From JABFRZ01 sp031413955 (GTDB taxonomy: Bacteria > Planctomycetota > UBA1135 > GCA-002686595): a DNA stretch of 11,192 nucleotides. The translations under genes and the position numbers were made by a program. How positions within the stretch are numbered: position 1 is the first letter of the stretch; the number at the start of each line of letters is the position of its first letter. The stretch spans positions 1 through 11,192 of the forward strand of contig JANOGB010000088.1 in the NCBI GenBank assembly GCA_031413955.1, given 5' to 3'. This document shows positions 1 to 8,000 of this stretch, piece after piece. A model generated the notes under the pieces. The model saw nothing but the letters and a program-made list of their open reading frames with translations, was not told the origin of the DNA and made no database searches.

Positions 1-2
1 CC

Positions 3-47
3 TTCTTCCGCTCCGCAAGGACCTCGGAGTCTGGAAGAGCGGAAGAA
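3..47. repeat. Inverted repeat at window start
   Basis: An 11-base perfect inverted repeat, TTCTTCCGCTC (3-13) and GAGCGGAAGAA (37-47), encloses 23 bases. It abuts the REP-like palindrome at 50-82 and lies downstream of the Hsp20 gene that ends at 91 on the minus strand. On the transcript of that gene it would form a second hairpin after the REP hairpin. It may belong to the 3' end of the Hsp20 transcript or to a composite repeat. Only the pairing is seen; the function is inferred. Confidence 0.4.
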
Positions 48-49
48 AC

Positions 50-82
50 GGAGCCGGGCTGGAGCCCGGCGCTCCCGGATGA
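50..82 (+). repeat. REP-like palindrome, copy A
   Basis: The core GCCGGGCT-GG-AGCCCGGC (53-70) is an 8-bp perfect palindrome. It is flanked by GGAGC (50-54) and GCTCC (71-75), which pair outside it with a small bulge. Near-identical units occur at 1153-1178 and 10313-10338 and, inverted, at 1071-1103. This copy starts 8 bases past the stop of the minus-strand Hsp20 gene. On that transcript the hairpin is followed by GUUUCUU, so it could also act as a transcription terminator or a 3' stabiliser. The repeat is seen directly; the role is inferred from the usual REP position. Confidence 0.75.
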
Positions 83-90
83 GCGGGCCG

Positions 91-459
91 TCAGCCGGCG
101 CGAACTTCGATGCGCTTCGAGCGTGCCTGGCGCTTCTTCAGCACGACCCGCAGGCACCCGTTCTGCAGCGTGGCGGACAGCCCGTCCGGATCGATGTCGG
201 CGACGAGTCGGAAGCTGCGCTCGTAGTCGGGCAGCTCGAACTCGGAGCCGGCCGGGCTCCAGCCCGCGGGTGCGCTCACCACGGAACGGGCACGCAGGGT
301 GAGCATGCCCTCGGTCAAGGCGAGCTCGATCGAGTCCTGCTCTGCGCCCGGCACGTCGGCCACGAGGATCAGCGCCTCGCTCGTCTCGAACACATCGGTG
401 CGCGGGCGGACCCGCGCACGCTCGGCGCTCTGGGGCTTGTCGGTGGTAGATCTGGTCAT
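91..459 (-). CDS. Small heat-shock protein (Hsp20), second of a pair
   Basis: This 122-residue protein is an ATP-independent holdase chaperone of the Hsp20/alpha-crystallin family, expected in the cytoplasm. The alpha-crystallin domain spans about residues 20-112: the 'VFETSEALILVADVPG' opening, the G-x-L motif (G101-C102-L103) and a C-terminal I-x-V anchor (I117-E118-V119). The N-terminal arm is very short, so the protein may form small oligomers or co-assemble with its neighbour. The ATG at 459 has a good ribosome site (AGAGGA, 7 bases upstream) and lies 2 bases after the stop of the upstream Hsp20 gene, so the two are almost certainly co-transcribed and translationally coupled. Residues 65-72 ('AGWSPAGS') are encoded by a copy of the window's palindromic repeat and fall in the variable loop between conserved strands. 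The family call is secure; the exact client role is not visible. Confidence 0.9.
   Translation of the reverse strand: MTRSTTDKPQSAERARVRPRTDVFETSEALILVADVPGAEQDSIELALTEGMLTLRARSVVSAPAGWSPAGSEFELPDYERSFRLVADIDPDGLSATLQNGCLRVVLKKRQARSKRIEVRAG
244..265 (-). repeat. REP-like repeat copy embedded in an Hsp20 coding region
   Basis: On the plus strand this reads GGAGC, then CG, then GCCGGGCTCCAGCCC. That equals the minus-strand form of the palindromic repeat with a 2-base insertion, and the right outer arm is lost. The 15-base block 251-265 is identical to the core of copies at 50-82, 1153-1191 and 10313-10352. It is read in frame as residues 65-72 of the Hsp20 protein. The sequence match is direct; origin by insertion of a repeat is inferred. 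Confidence 0.55.
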
Positions 460-461
460 GG

Positions 462-911
462 TCAGTTCCTCTTTCCTTCCGAGAGCACCTGGATCTTCAC
501 GGGTGGGTTCTTCACGAGGCGCGGGAGCGTGACCTCGAGCACGCCGCCCTCGAGCTTGGCCTCCACGCGCGCGGCGTCGACCTCGAAGGAGAGGCGCAGC
601 GTGCGGGTGAACGAGCCGCGCGGGCGTTCGATGTGTTGCGCGACGGCCTTGTCGCTCTCGGGCTCGTCCTCGAAGCGACCGGCGAGCGTCAGCGCGTTGC
701 CGTCGACCTCGAGCGTGATGTTCGCCGGGTCGATCCCCGGCAGCGGCGTGCGCAGCAGCACTGCGTCGTCGCGCGTGAAGAGCGCGAAGGCCATCGCGTG
801 CGAGCGTCCCGAGCTGGGTTCGCCGAGCAAGCGCTGGAACTCGGCCTGGATGCTCTGCAGCGCGAGCAGCGGCGAGAGGAAGCGGTTCTCGGCTCTGGGT
901 TCGTAGAGCAT
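462..911 (-). CDS. Small heat-shock protein (Hsp20), first of a pair
   Basis: This 149-residue Hsp20/alpha-crystallin protein is a cytoplasmic holdase that binds unfolding proteins and keeps them soluble for refolding by ATP-dependent chaperones. An N-terminal arm (residues 1-40, with 'LLALQSIQAEFQRLLGEP') precedes the alpha-crystallin domain at about 41-133, containing 'RTPLPGIDPANITLEVDGN', the G-x-L signature (G123-V124-L125) and a C-terminal I-x-V motif (I140-Q-V142). The length is typical of the family. The ATG at 911 is preceded by AAGGA with a short 4-base spacer. It is followed after 2 bases by a second Hsp20 gene, forming a two-gene operon. No CIRCE element or clear heat-shock sigma promoter was recognised upstream. 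The two proteins differ outside the core motifs, so the pair is diverged rather than freshly duplicated. Confidence 0.95.
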   Translation of the reverse strand: MLYEPRAENRFLSPLLALQSIQAEFQRLLGEPSSGRSHAMAFALFTRDDAVLLRTPLPGIDPANITLEVDGNALTLAGRFEDEPESDKAVAQHIERPRGSFTRTLRLSFEVDAARVEAKLEGGVLEVTLPRLVKNPPVKIQVLSEGKRN

Positions 912-913
912 GG

Positions 914-951
914 GGTCCTTGGGTTGTGGGCGGATCGGCCCGGCTGGGACC
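914..951 (-). promoter_or_regulatory. Possible ribosome-site-masking hairpin in the Hsp20 leader
   Basis: On the minus-strand transcript the Shine-Dalgarno region AAGGACC (920-914) can pair through GGACC with GGUCC at 951-947. A smaller internal stem, GGGC with GCCC, lies between the two. Small heat-shock genes are often controlled by RNA thermometers that mask the ribosome site in this way. The pairing is only 5 bp and could be chance in a GC-rich leader, so this is a weak inference. Confidence 0.2.
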
Positions 952-1070
952 GGAAATGCAAGGTCGATGCCAAGCCATGGAGCCAGCTTCCTGAGGCCTT
1001 GCGGGCCGACTTTCGGCCGATGAGAGCCAAAAGGGCAGACGAGGCTGCCGTTGTGACCGGTTCCCTCCCC

Positions 1071-1103
1071 TCACCCTGGGAGCGCCAGGCTCCAGCCTGG
1101 CTC
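1071..1103 (-). repeat. REP-like palindrome, copy B (inverted)
   Basis: Reverse-orientation unit with core GCCAGGCT-CC-AGCCTGGC (1084-1101), preceded by GGGAGC. Compared with the other copies, the central G-C pair is replaced by A-T on both arms, which preserves the hairpin. It forms an inverted pair with copy C about 50 bases downstream, an arrangement like bacterial interspersed mosaic elements. Confidence 0.75.
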
Positions 1104-1152
1104 TTCTTCCTTCCCCCTCTGCTAGCCGCACGGCCCCGGAATCCGAAAACCC

Positions 1153-1191
1153 GGAGCCGGGCTGGAGCCCGGCGCTCCCAGGTGAAAAAAA
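1153..1191 (+). repeat. REP-like palindrome, copy C, with A-tract
   Basis: The 26-base palindrome at 1153-1178 is identical to copies A and D. It is followed by CAGGTG and seven A residues (1185-1191). The same palindrome plus A-tract arrangement recurs at 10313-10352, so the A-tract belongs to the element in at least two copies. Read on the minus strand, the T-run lies before the hairpin, so this is not an intrinsic terminator for the Hsp20 side. Confidence 0.75.
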
Positions 1192-1255
1192 GCAACCGGC
1201 GACCACCCGTGTGGCCGCCGGCCGACTCTCTCACGCTCTCCGTTTCGAGTGCATC

Positions 1256-1304
1256 CGAAGCGCTGGCCGCCACGCTCGTGGCGACCCGGAGTGCATGCGC
1301 TTCG
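1256..1304. repeat. Nested hairpin in the thiolase upstream region
   Basis: CGCCAC-GCTC-GTGGCG (1268-1283) is a 6-bp GC-rich stem with a tetraloop. It is enclosed by CGAAGCG (1256-1262) and CGCTTCG (1298-1304). The octamer GAGTGCAT also occurs twice directly (1247-1254 and 1289-1296). The structure could be a leader or terminator element or the remnant of a coding tail. No function can be assigned. Confidence 0.3.
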
Positions 1305-1459
1305 AGCACTGGATCGACGAGAAGGGCACGAGCGCTTGAGGGCCGGCCGCGACCCCCGCGCTATTCTGTTCTGTCGTGCCCGACCCGCGTCCCCGTGCTC
1401 GGGCGGATGGACCGACGTCCTCCACCCTCGCGGGGCGGCCGATTCCGGAGATCGCCACC

Positions 1460-2656
1460 TTGAAGGAAGTCGTCATCGCCAGCGCCTGCCGTACGCCCAT
1501 CGCCAGGTTCCAGGGCGGGCTGCAGGGCTTCCGCGCGCCCGAGCTCGGAGCGCTCGCCATCCGCGAGGCCCTGCGCCGCGCGCGCGTCGCGCCCGATCAG
1601 GTCGAGGAAGTCATCTTCGGCAACGTGCTCCAGGCCGGGCTCGGCCAGAACCCGGCGCGGCAGGCTGCGCGCGGCGCGGGCATCCCGGACGCGGTCGGAT
1701 CCTTCACCGTCAACATGGTCTGCGGCTCGGGGCTGAAGGCCGTGATGCTGGCCGCCCAGGCCATCCGCGCGGGCGATGCGGAGCTCGTCGTCGCAGGCGG
1801 CATGGAGAGCATGACGAATGCGCCCTACCTCCTGCCGGAAGCACGCGCCGGCGCGCGCCTCGGGCACTCGAAGCTGATCGACTCGATGGTCTGGGACGGC
1901 CTGTGGGACATCTACAACGACTTCCACATGGGCCTGACGGGCGAGAAGGTGGCCGAGAAGTACGACATCTCGCGCGCGGCGCAGGACCAGTTCGCGGTCG
2001 AGAGCCACCGCAAGGCCGCCGAGGCCACGGCCAAGGGCTTGTTCGAAGCGGAGAAGTTCGCTGTCGAGATCCCTGTCTCCCAGAAGGGCAAGAAGGGCGA
2101 GGTCACGAAGTTCACGACCGACGAGACCATCCGCGGCGACGCGACCTTCGAGGGCATCGCCAAGCTCAAGCCGGCCTTCAAGGACGGCGGCACGGTCACG
2201 GCCGCGAACGCCTCGTCGATCAACGACGGCGCCGCGGCCGTAGTGGTGATGAGCAGCGAGCGCGCCGCCAAGCTGGGCGTGCAGCCGCTCGCGCGCATCA
2301 CCGGTTACGCGACCGGCGGCATGGCGCCCGAGTGGGTGATGATGGCACCCGAGGTCTCCATCAACAAGGCCGCGGCCAAGCTCAAGAAGAAGCCGCCCGA
2401 GTTCGACCTGCACGAGATCAACGAGGCTTTCTCGGTCGCGGCCTGCGCGCTGATGCGCGTGCTCGCGCTCGATCCGAAGCGCGTCAACGTCAACGGCGGC
2501 GCGGTCGCGCTCGGGCATCCGATCGGCGCCTCGGGCGCGCGTGTGCTCACCACGCTGCTCTACGCGATGCAGCAGCGCGGCGCGCGGACGGGCATGGCCT
2601 CCCTGTGTCTGGGCGGCGGCAACGCCGTGTCCATGACGGTCGAGGCCGTGAATTGA
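1460..2656 (+). CDS. Acetyl-CoA acetyltransferase (thiolase, EC 2.3.1.9)
   Basis: This 398-residue thiolase II enzyme condenses two acetyl-CoA to acetoacetyl-CoA, or cleaves it in beta-oxidation, in the cytoplasm. The catalytic set is complete: nucleophilic Cys88 in 'NMVCGSGLKA', 'NEAF' (321-324), His353 in 'GGAVALGHPIGASG' and Cys383 in 'CLGGGNAVSM'. The 'FHMG' motif (residues 155-158) is typical of short-chain acetoacetyl-CoA thiolases. I place the start at TTG 1460 because GGAG (1447-1450) sits 9 bases upstream and the protein then opens 'LKEVVIASACRTPI', as this family does. An in-frame GTG at 1376 would add 28 proline- and arginine-rich residues and has no ribosome site. The gene overlaps the next one (hbd) by 4 bases. 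It corresponds to AtoB/ThlA/PhaA-type enzymes; which physiological role applies is not decided by the sequence. Confidence 0.95.
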   Translation: MKEVVIASACRTPIARFQGGLQGFRAPELGALAIREALRRARVAPDQVEEVIFGNVLQAGLGQNPARQAARGAGIPDAVGSFTVNMVCGSGLKAVMLAAQAIRAGDAELVVAGGMESMTNAPYLLPEARAGARLGHSKLIDSMVWDGLWDIYNDFHMGLTGEKVAEKYDISRAAQDQFAVESHRKAAEATAKGLFEAEKFAVEIPVSQKGKKGEVTKFTTDETIRGDATFEGIAKLKPAFKDGGTVTAANASSINDGAAAVVVMSSERAAKLGVQPLARITGYATGGMAPEWVMMAPEVSINKAAAKLKKKPPEFDLHEINEAFSVAACALMRVLALDPKRVNVNGGAVALGHPIGASGARVLTTLLYAMQQRGARTGMASLCLGGGNAVSMTVEAVN

Positions 2657-3513
2657 GCAGCGCGGGCTTCCAGCGCGTGGCCGTCGTCGGCGCCGGGACG
2701 ATGGGCAACGGCATTGCCCAGACGTTCGCCACGCACGGCGCCGAGGTGGTGCTGATCGACGTGCTCGAGCCGGCGCTGAAGAAGGGGCTCGCGACGATCG
2801 AGAAGAGCCTCGGGAAGTTCGCCGAGAAGGGCAAGCTCACCGCCGCCGAAGCCAAGGCGACCTTCGCGCGCGTCAAGCCCTCGACCTCGCTGCAGGACGC
2901 GCGCGCGGCCGAGCTGGTGGTCGAGGCCGTGGTCGAGAAGGTCGAGATCAAGCGCAGGGTCTTCGGCGAGCTCGACCAGCTCGCGCCGCCGAGCACGATC
3001 CTGGCCACCAACACTTCCTCGATCTCGATCACCGCGCTCGGCGCGGCCACGCAGCGCGCCGACCGCGTCATCGGCATGCATTTCATGAACCCGGTGCCGC
3101 TGATGGCGCTGGTCGAGATCATCCGCGGCCAGGAGACCTCCGACGCCACCACGCAACGCGTGACCGAGGCCGCCAAGGCGATCGGCAAGACGCCGGTGGA
3201 GGCGAACGACTTTCCGGGCTTCGTCTCGAACCGCGTGCTGATGCCGATGATCAACGAGGCGGTCTTCTGCTTGATGGAGGGCGTGGCCACCAAGGAAGCG
3301 ATCGACACGGTCATGAAGCTCGGCATGAACCACCCGCTGGGGCCGCTGGCGCTGGCCGACCTGATCGGCCTCGACGTGTGCCTGGACATCCTGCGCGTGC
3401 TCCATTCCGGCCTCGGCGACGACAAGTACCGTCCCTGCCCGCTCCTCGTCCGCATGGTCGCGGCCGGGCGCCTCGGCAAGAAGACCGGCAAGGGCTTCCA
3501 CGACTACTCCTGA
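2653..3513 (+). CDS. hbd: 3-hydroxybutyryl-CoA dehydrogenase (EC 1.1.1.157)
   Basis: This 286-residue NAD(P)-dependent dehydrogenase interconverts 3-hydroxyacyl-CoA and 3-ketoacyl-CoA. The N-terminal Rossmann fold has G13-x-G15-x-x-G18 ('GAGTMGNG') and acidic D36 at the end of strand 2, suggesting NAD preference. Catalytic residues by family alignment are Ser122 ('NTSSIS'), His143 ('MHFMNPVP'), Glu155 ('LVEII', 12 residues after the histidine as expected) and Asn193 ('FVSNR'). The C-terminal domain carries 'NHPLGPLALADLIGLD'. The start is TTG 2653 inside TTGA, overlapping the thiolase stop by 4 bases, with GAGG 7 bases upstream. The next in-frame candidate, GTG 2677, would cut into the first beta strand. 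The length matches single-domain Hbd/PaaH/FadB2 proteins. Tight coupling with thiolase places it in the same acetoacetyl-CoA/3-hydroxybutyryl-CoA pathway. Confidence 0.95.
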   Translation: MSSAGFQRVAVVGAGTMGNGIAQTFATHGAEVVLIDVLEPALKKGLATIEKSLGKFAEKGKLTAAEAKATFARVKPSTSLQDARAAELVVEAVVEKVEIKRRVFGELDQLAPPSTILATNTSSISITALGAATQRADRVIGMHFMNPVPLMALVEIIRGQETSDATTQRVTEAAKAIGKTPVEANDFPGFVSNRVLMPMINEAVFCLMEGVATKEAIDTVMKLGMNHPLGPLALADLIGLDVCLDILRVLHSGLGDDKYRPCPLLVRMVAAGRLGKKTGKGFHDYS

Positions 3514-3530
3514 TTTCCTTCCTTTGATTC

Positions 3531-3617
3531 CTTTGTGCTCCTCCGTGTCCTCTGTGCCTCTGTGGTTTCTCCGAACCAACCACAGAGGCACAGAGAACAC
3601 AGAGACGCACAGAGATG
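3531..3617. repeat. Long inverted repeat (CTCTGTG-type) between hbd and acyl-CoA dehydrogenase
   Basis: CTCTGTGCCTCTGTGGTT (3550-3567) and its perfect complement AACCACAGAGGCACAGAG (3578-3595) form an 18-bp stem with a 10-base loop. The stem extends outward through 3541-3549 and 3596-3604 with two mismatches, then more weakly to about 3531 and 3617. Each arm is itself built of 8-9-base near-repeats (CTCYGTG-like). Its base composition differs sharply from the GC-rich genes. Similar 'CTCTGTGNCTCTGTGG' sequences are, from memory, scattered in many environmental bacterial genomes. It occupies most of the 117-base gap and may act on mRNA stability or partial termination between the two genes. Confidence 0.8.
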
Positions 3618-3630
3618 ACCTGACCCATCC

Positions 3631-4773
<1,143 letters not shown>

Positions 4774-4866
4774 CCGCCAGCCGCGCCGCCGGGGGACGCG
4801 GGCCGGTCCTGTCGAGCCCAATCCGATCGCTGTAGGAGCCTGATTCACGCCTCCCGCCGCCGGGTC

Positions 4867-4890
4867 CAGGAAGGTTTTTCCTGTTTTTCT
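4867..4890 (+). terminator. Intrinsic-terminator-like hairpin after acyl-CoA dehydrogenase
   Basis: CAGGAA (4867-4872), a GGTTT loop and TTCCTG (4878-4883) form a 6-bp stem followed directly by TTTTTCT. It lies 93 bases after the stop codon and is the only T-tract terminator of classic form seen in the window. The stem is short with three G-C pairs, so its strength is probably modest. Confidence 0.5.
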
Positions 4891-4892
4891 AA

Positions 4893-4922
4893 TTGCGCGT
4901 TTCTACCCCTATTTGCTATCTC
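4893..4922 (+). promoter_or_regulatory. Weak promoter candidate for the secreted-protein gene
   Basis: An unusually AT-rich stretch directly after the terminator contains TTGCGC (4893-4898 with its first T at 4893) and, 18 bases later, TATCTC (4917-4922) preceded by TTTG. Each hexamer matches only three of six consensus bases. The location, between the terminator and the GGGTCA repeats, is the best support. Treat this as a guess. Confidence 0.25.
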
Positions 4923-4958
4923 CTAGCCCGTCCAGGGCCGCCCCCGAGGCTTCTGGTG

Positions 4959-4997
4959 GGGTCAATCAAGGGTCACGAGTTTCCGTCTAGGGGTCAC
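4959..4997 (+). promoter_or_regulatory. Three phased GGGTCA direct repeats in the leader
   Basis: GGGTCA begins at 4959, 4970 and 4991; the last two are GGGTCAC. The start-to-start distances of 11 and 21 bases are about one and two DNA turns, so all three face the same side of the helix. The last overlaps the ribosome site AGGGG (4989-4993) of the gene starting at 5001. This could be an operator for a regulator or a protein site on the mRNA leader. The motif is seen; the function is inferred. Confidence 0.35.
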
Positions 4998-5000
4998 AAC

Positions 5001-8000
5001 ATGAAGTCACACCGGATTCCGCCGGTAGTGTGGGTCACTTCCTTCGTTCTTACCGCCACCGCTCTGCGCCCGCAGGCCTTGGCTCAGCAAAGCGACGACG
5101 CGCTCGCTGAAGCGCGCGCCCTGGATGCCGAGTTGCTCCAGCGACTCGGTATCCAGAGCCCAGGTGGAGACCCTGGTGGAGAGGGGAACCTCGAGCGGAA
5201 GCCAGGCCAGTTCCTGCGCAAGCTCGGCGGCACTCCTGGGCGCGAGGCCATCGGCATCGCCGAAGTGCTCAATGCGTCCGGGCCGCTGTCGGCCGCGCTG
5301 ATGACGAGCGTGGGCGGACGCGACACACAATTCTCCGAGGTCACGCTGGTCGCCGACTGGGACGGGCGCGAGGACTGCAGCGCCGATCGCGCGGCCAAAG
5401 TCGACGACCTCTCCGGCCTGGAGCCCGACGTCGACTTCACGCTGACGCGCGTGGCGATCTCGGAGCACACGATCGCCAACGGCTTCACCGAGAACGTCTT
5501 CTACTACGGTGACTCGGTCGGCAACGTCTACGTGGGCGTCGACACGAGCGGAGACGGCCTGGTCGAGCTCGTGCACACGATCCACCTGCCCACGGTCCTC
5601 AACGCCTTCGGCACGCTGCTCAGCGACGACCAGGTCATTGTCACGGGCTTGGCCGTGAACCCGGTCGCTGATCTGACGTCGTTCGCGGACGTGAACGGGA
5701 GCTACCTCGGTTTCGCCGGTCAAACGGGTGAGATCCTGTACGTCACGTACCTGGACACCCGCGGCCTGCGGCTGGCAGTCAACAACACGATCGTGCGCGG
5801 AGGCCTGCTCGCGATCCCGATCGCCGACGTCGTCTCGCCGGCTCCGGCGCCTCCGGGCGTGGATAGCCCGCTCGGCTTCCCGGTCACGGTCGGCGGGGCC
5901 TTCGGCGTGGCCTTCACCGTGTTCTCGCCCTTCGGCGGCCTGGCCGTGGACGACGACGGGAGCGCCTACTTCGCCCAGGCCGACCTGATCCAGCGCAGCG
6001 GAGCGAACATCGTCAAGGTCGCGTCCCTGGACGACGCCATGAGCCAGGATCGCTCGCTGGCCGTGAACGGCATCCTGACGATCACGAACCTGAATCCGGC
6101 CGGAGGCGTGTACGGCACGACCTCGGGTCCGACCGACCAGGTGAACCGTTTCACCAACTACTCGGGCACCTCGGTCCTGTTCGGCAACGTCGTGTCGCTC
6201 TCCGCCGGACCGTGCAACACGCTGTATGCGGCTCTGGCGAAGTCGAACACCGGCTCGGGTGACGTCACCGAGGGCCTGTTCTCCGCGCCCGCGGCTCTCG
6301 GCCTGGCCGGGACGCCCTCGATGGTCATCAGCTTCGCCGATTGCCTCGGCGCTTTCGACGCGTGCTCCGGGATCGCCGAGGTCGGGATCGCCGGCCAGCT
6401 GCCGATCGGTGACGGTCGCGCGGATACGATTGCGGCCGGGGCCGCGCTACCGGGCGTGAACAACTTCCGCGCCTACGTGCTCGGCAACGGCCCGGACCTG
6501 CGTGCCGTGGCACCCGCGGCCAATGCAGTGTTCGGCAACACGGACGAGACGCTCAAGCTCGACCTGCAGATCGACTTCACGATCCACGCCGGTCTGGCCC
6601 TGAACGAGGCCGACAAGCTGTTCGTGATCGCCGGCGGCACTCCGGCGGGGATCGGGGTCAACCCTTCGCCGCTCGTGACCGAGATCCTGTGGTTCGAGGA
6701 CCGCTGCCCCGCGGACCGTCGCGGCGACTTCGTCGACTTCCGCGGGGACGCCCTCCCGCTCCCGCCTGCGAGCGGCGGCAACGTGGGCGACGGCGACTCG
6801 GATCGCTTCGACCACATCCTGCTGCAGGCGCCCGTGGACGGCGTGACCTTCACTCCGACCGGGCTCTCCGGTCTGGCGCGCGGGTTCCTGCTGTACCTGA
6901 ACCGCCATCGCAACGACTACGCGAACGTCGGTCTGGCCAACCTGCCGAACGGCTTGACCCAGGGCGACGACGCAACGAACGGGCCGATCGCCTTCGAGGC
7001 CCTGGACCTCGGTCACCAGGCCGCGGGCGGCGACGACCAGAATCCGCCGTTCCGTGGAGACGACAGCGACGGTGCCGGCGGTTCGCCGCTGGCTGGTCCG
7101 CTGCTGGGCGGCTTCGAGTTCGCGTTCGGCGGTCCGGTCGGCGTCGCGAACTGCGCGTGGAACGAGTTCTACTTGAACTCCAACGGCAGCGTGAGCTTCG
7201 GGGCGGGCGACACAGACAACTCGCCCACGATCCTCGAGCTCCGCGCGGGCTCTCCGAAGATCGCACCGGCCTGGAGTGATCTGAACCCGGGCGCGCGCGC
7301 CGGCGGCTATCTCAACAGCTTCCCGGTGCAGGCGCTCGGCTTTGCCGACGTCAACGCCTTCAAGGTGCGCTGGATCAACGTGCCCGAGTTCTCGAAGGAG
7401 GCTTGCGGCTCGCTCAACACCTGCGCGGTGACGCTCCTCGACGACGGCTCGTCGCTGGACGAGAACTCCTCGCAGCCCCTCAACCCGGCCAACCCGATCG
7501 GCAACAACGCGGTGCCCTTCGACCTGCAGGAAGGACCGACGGACCTCCAATGGGAGCGTGATCCCTACACGGGCGTGCTGCTCGGCTGCACCTCGCGGCG
7601 CGAGGGCTCGGGCCAGTTCTGCTTCGACTACTGCCGCATGGACCTCCTGGGCACGGTCAACAACCCGGTCCTCACCGGCTACTCGATCGGCGGTCTCGCA
7701 CAGACGACTCCGCCGGGGCTGTGCGAGATCAATGTCAGCGAGGCCGCGCGCGCGGCCGACGGCAATCCGTTCGGCGTGCTCCAGAGCACGACGGCCAGCA
7801 TCCTCGCCTGCCTGATCGGCGAGGGCACGGAGCCGACCCTCTACGAATTCTTCAACGAGGGGCAGGGGCCCGGGCTCGGCAGGTGGGGCGAGTTCATCCC
7901 CGCCATCGTCGACTTCGACCTGCGCGCGGAGGGCAACGATGCCCTGTTGTGCAAGCCGGCGAGCCAGCTCGACGCGAACCGCGGGCGAGCTTGCTTCCTG

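Larger units (their letters stand above)
912..1459. other. Divergent intergenic region between Hsp20 and thiolase genes
   Basis: This 548-base stretch lies between the divergently transcribed Hsp20 pair and thiolase gene, so promoters for both should be here. It holds two oppositely oriented REP-like units (1071-1103 and 1153-1191), a small perfect hairpin GGCCGA-CTT-TCGGCC (1004-1018) and a nested hairpin region at 1256-1304. A weak promoter-like pair, TTGAGG (1336) and TATTCT (1362), has a 20-base spacer, too long for a confident call. Open frames crossing the region read through the repeats and look spurious. No tRNA or other RNA gene was recognised. Confidence 0.6.

Noticed and set aside
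912..1070. CIRCE operator or heat-shock sigma promoter for the Hsp20 pair
   Set aside because: No TTAGCACTC/GAGTGCTAA pair and no CTTGAA with a suitably spaced CCCCAT element were found in the upstream region on the minus strand.
91..1206. A long minus-strand frame that would fuse the second Hsp20 with about 249 upstream residues
   Set aside because: The upstream part is arginine- and alanine-rich, overlaps the first Hsp20 gene in another frame and crosses two REP-like repeats. The ATG at 459 has a proper ribosome site and the expected Hsp20 start.
1295..1339. Short frame 'MRFEHWIDEKGTSA' ending in TGA
   Set aside because: Only 14 residues from its ATG, with no ribosome site or family resemblance. 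A remnant coding tail is possible but cannot be supported.
1249..2652. Upstream extension of the Hbd frame through the thiolase gene
   Set aside because: It is an arginine-rich out-of-phase reading of the thiolase gene. The Rossmann-fold start fits TTG 2653 with a coupled ribosome site.
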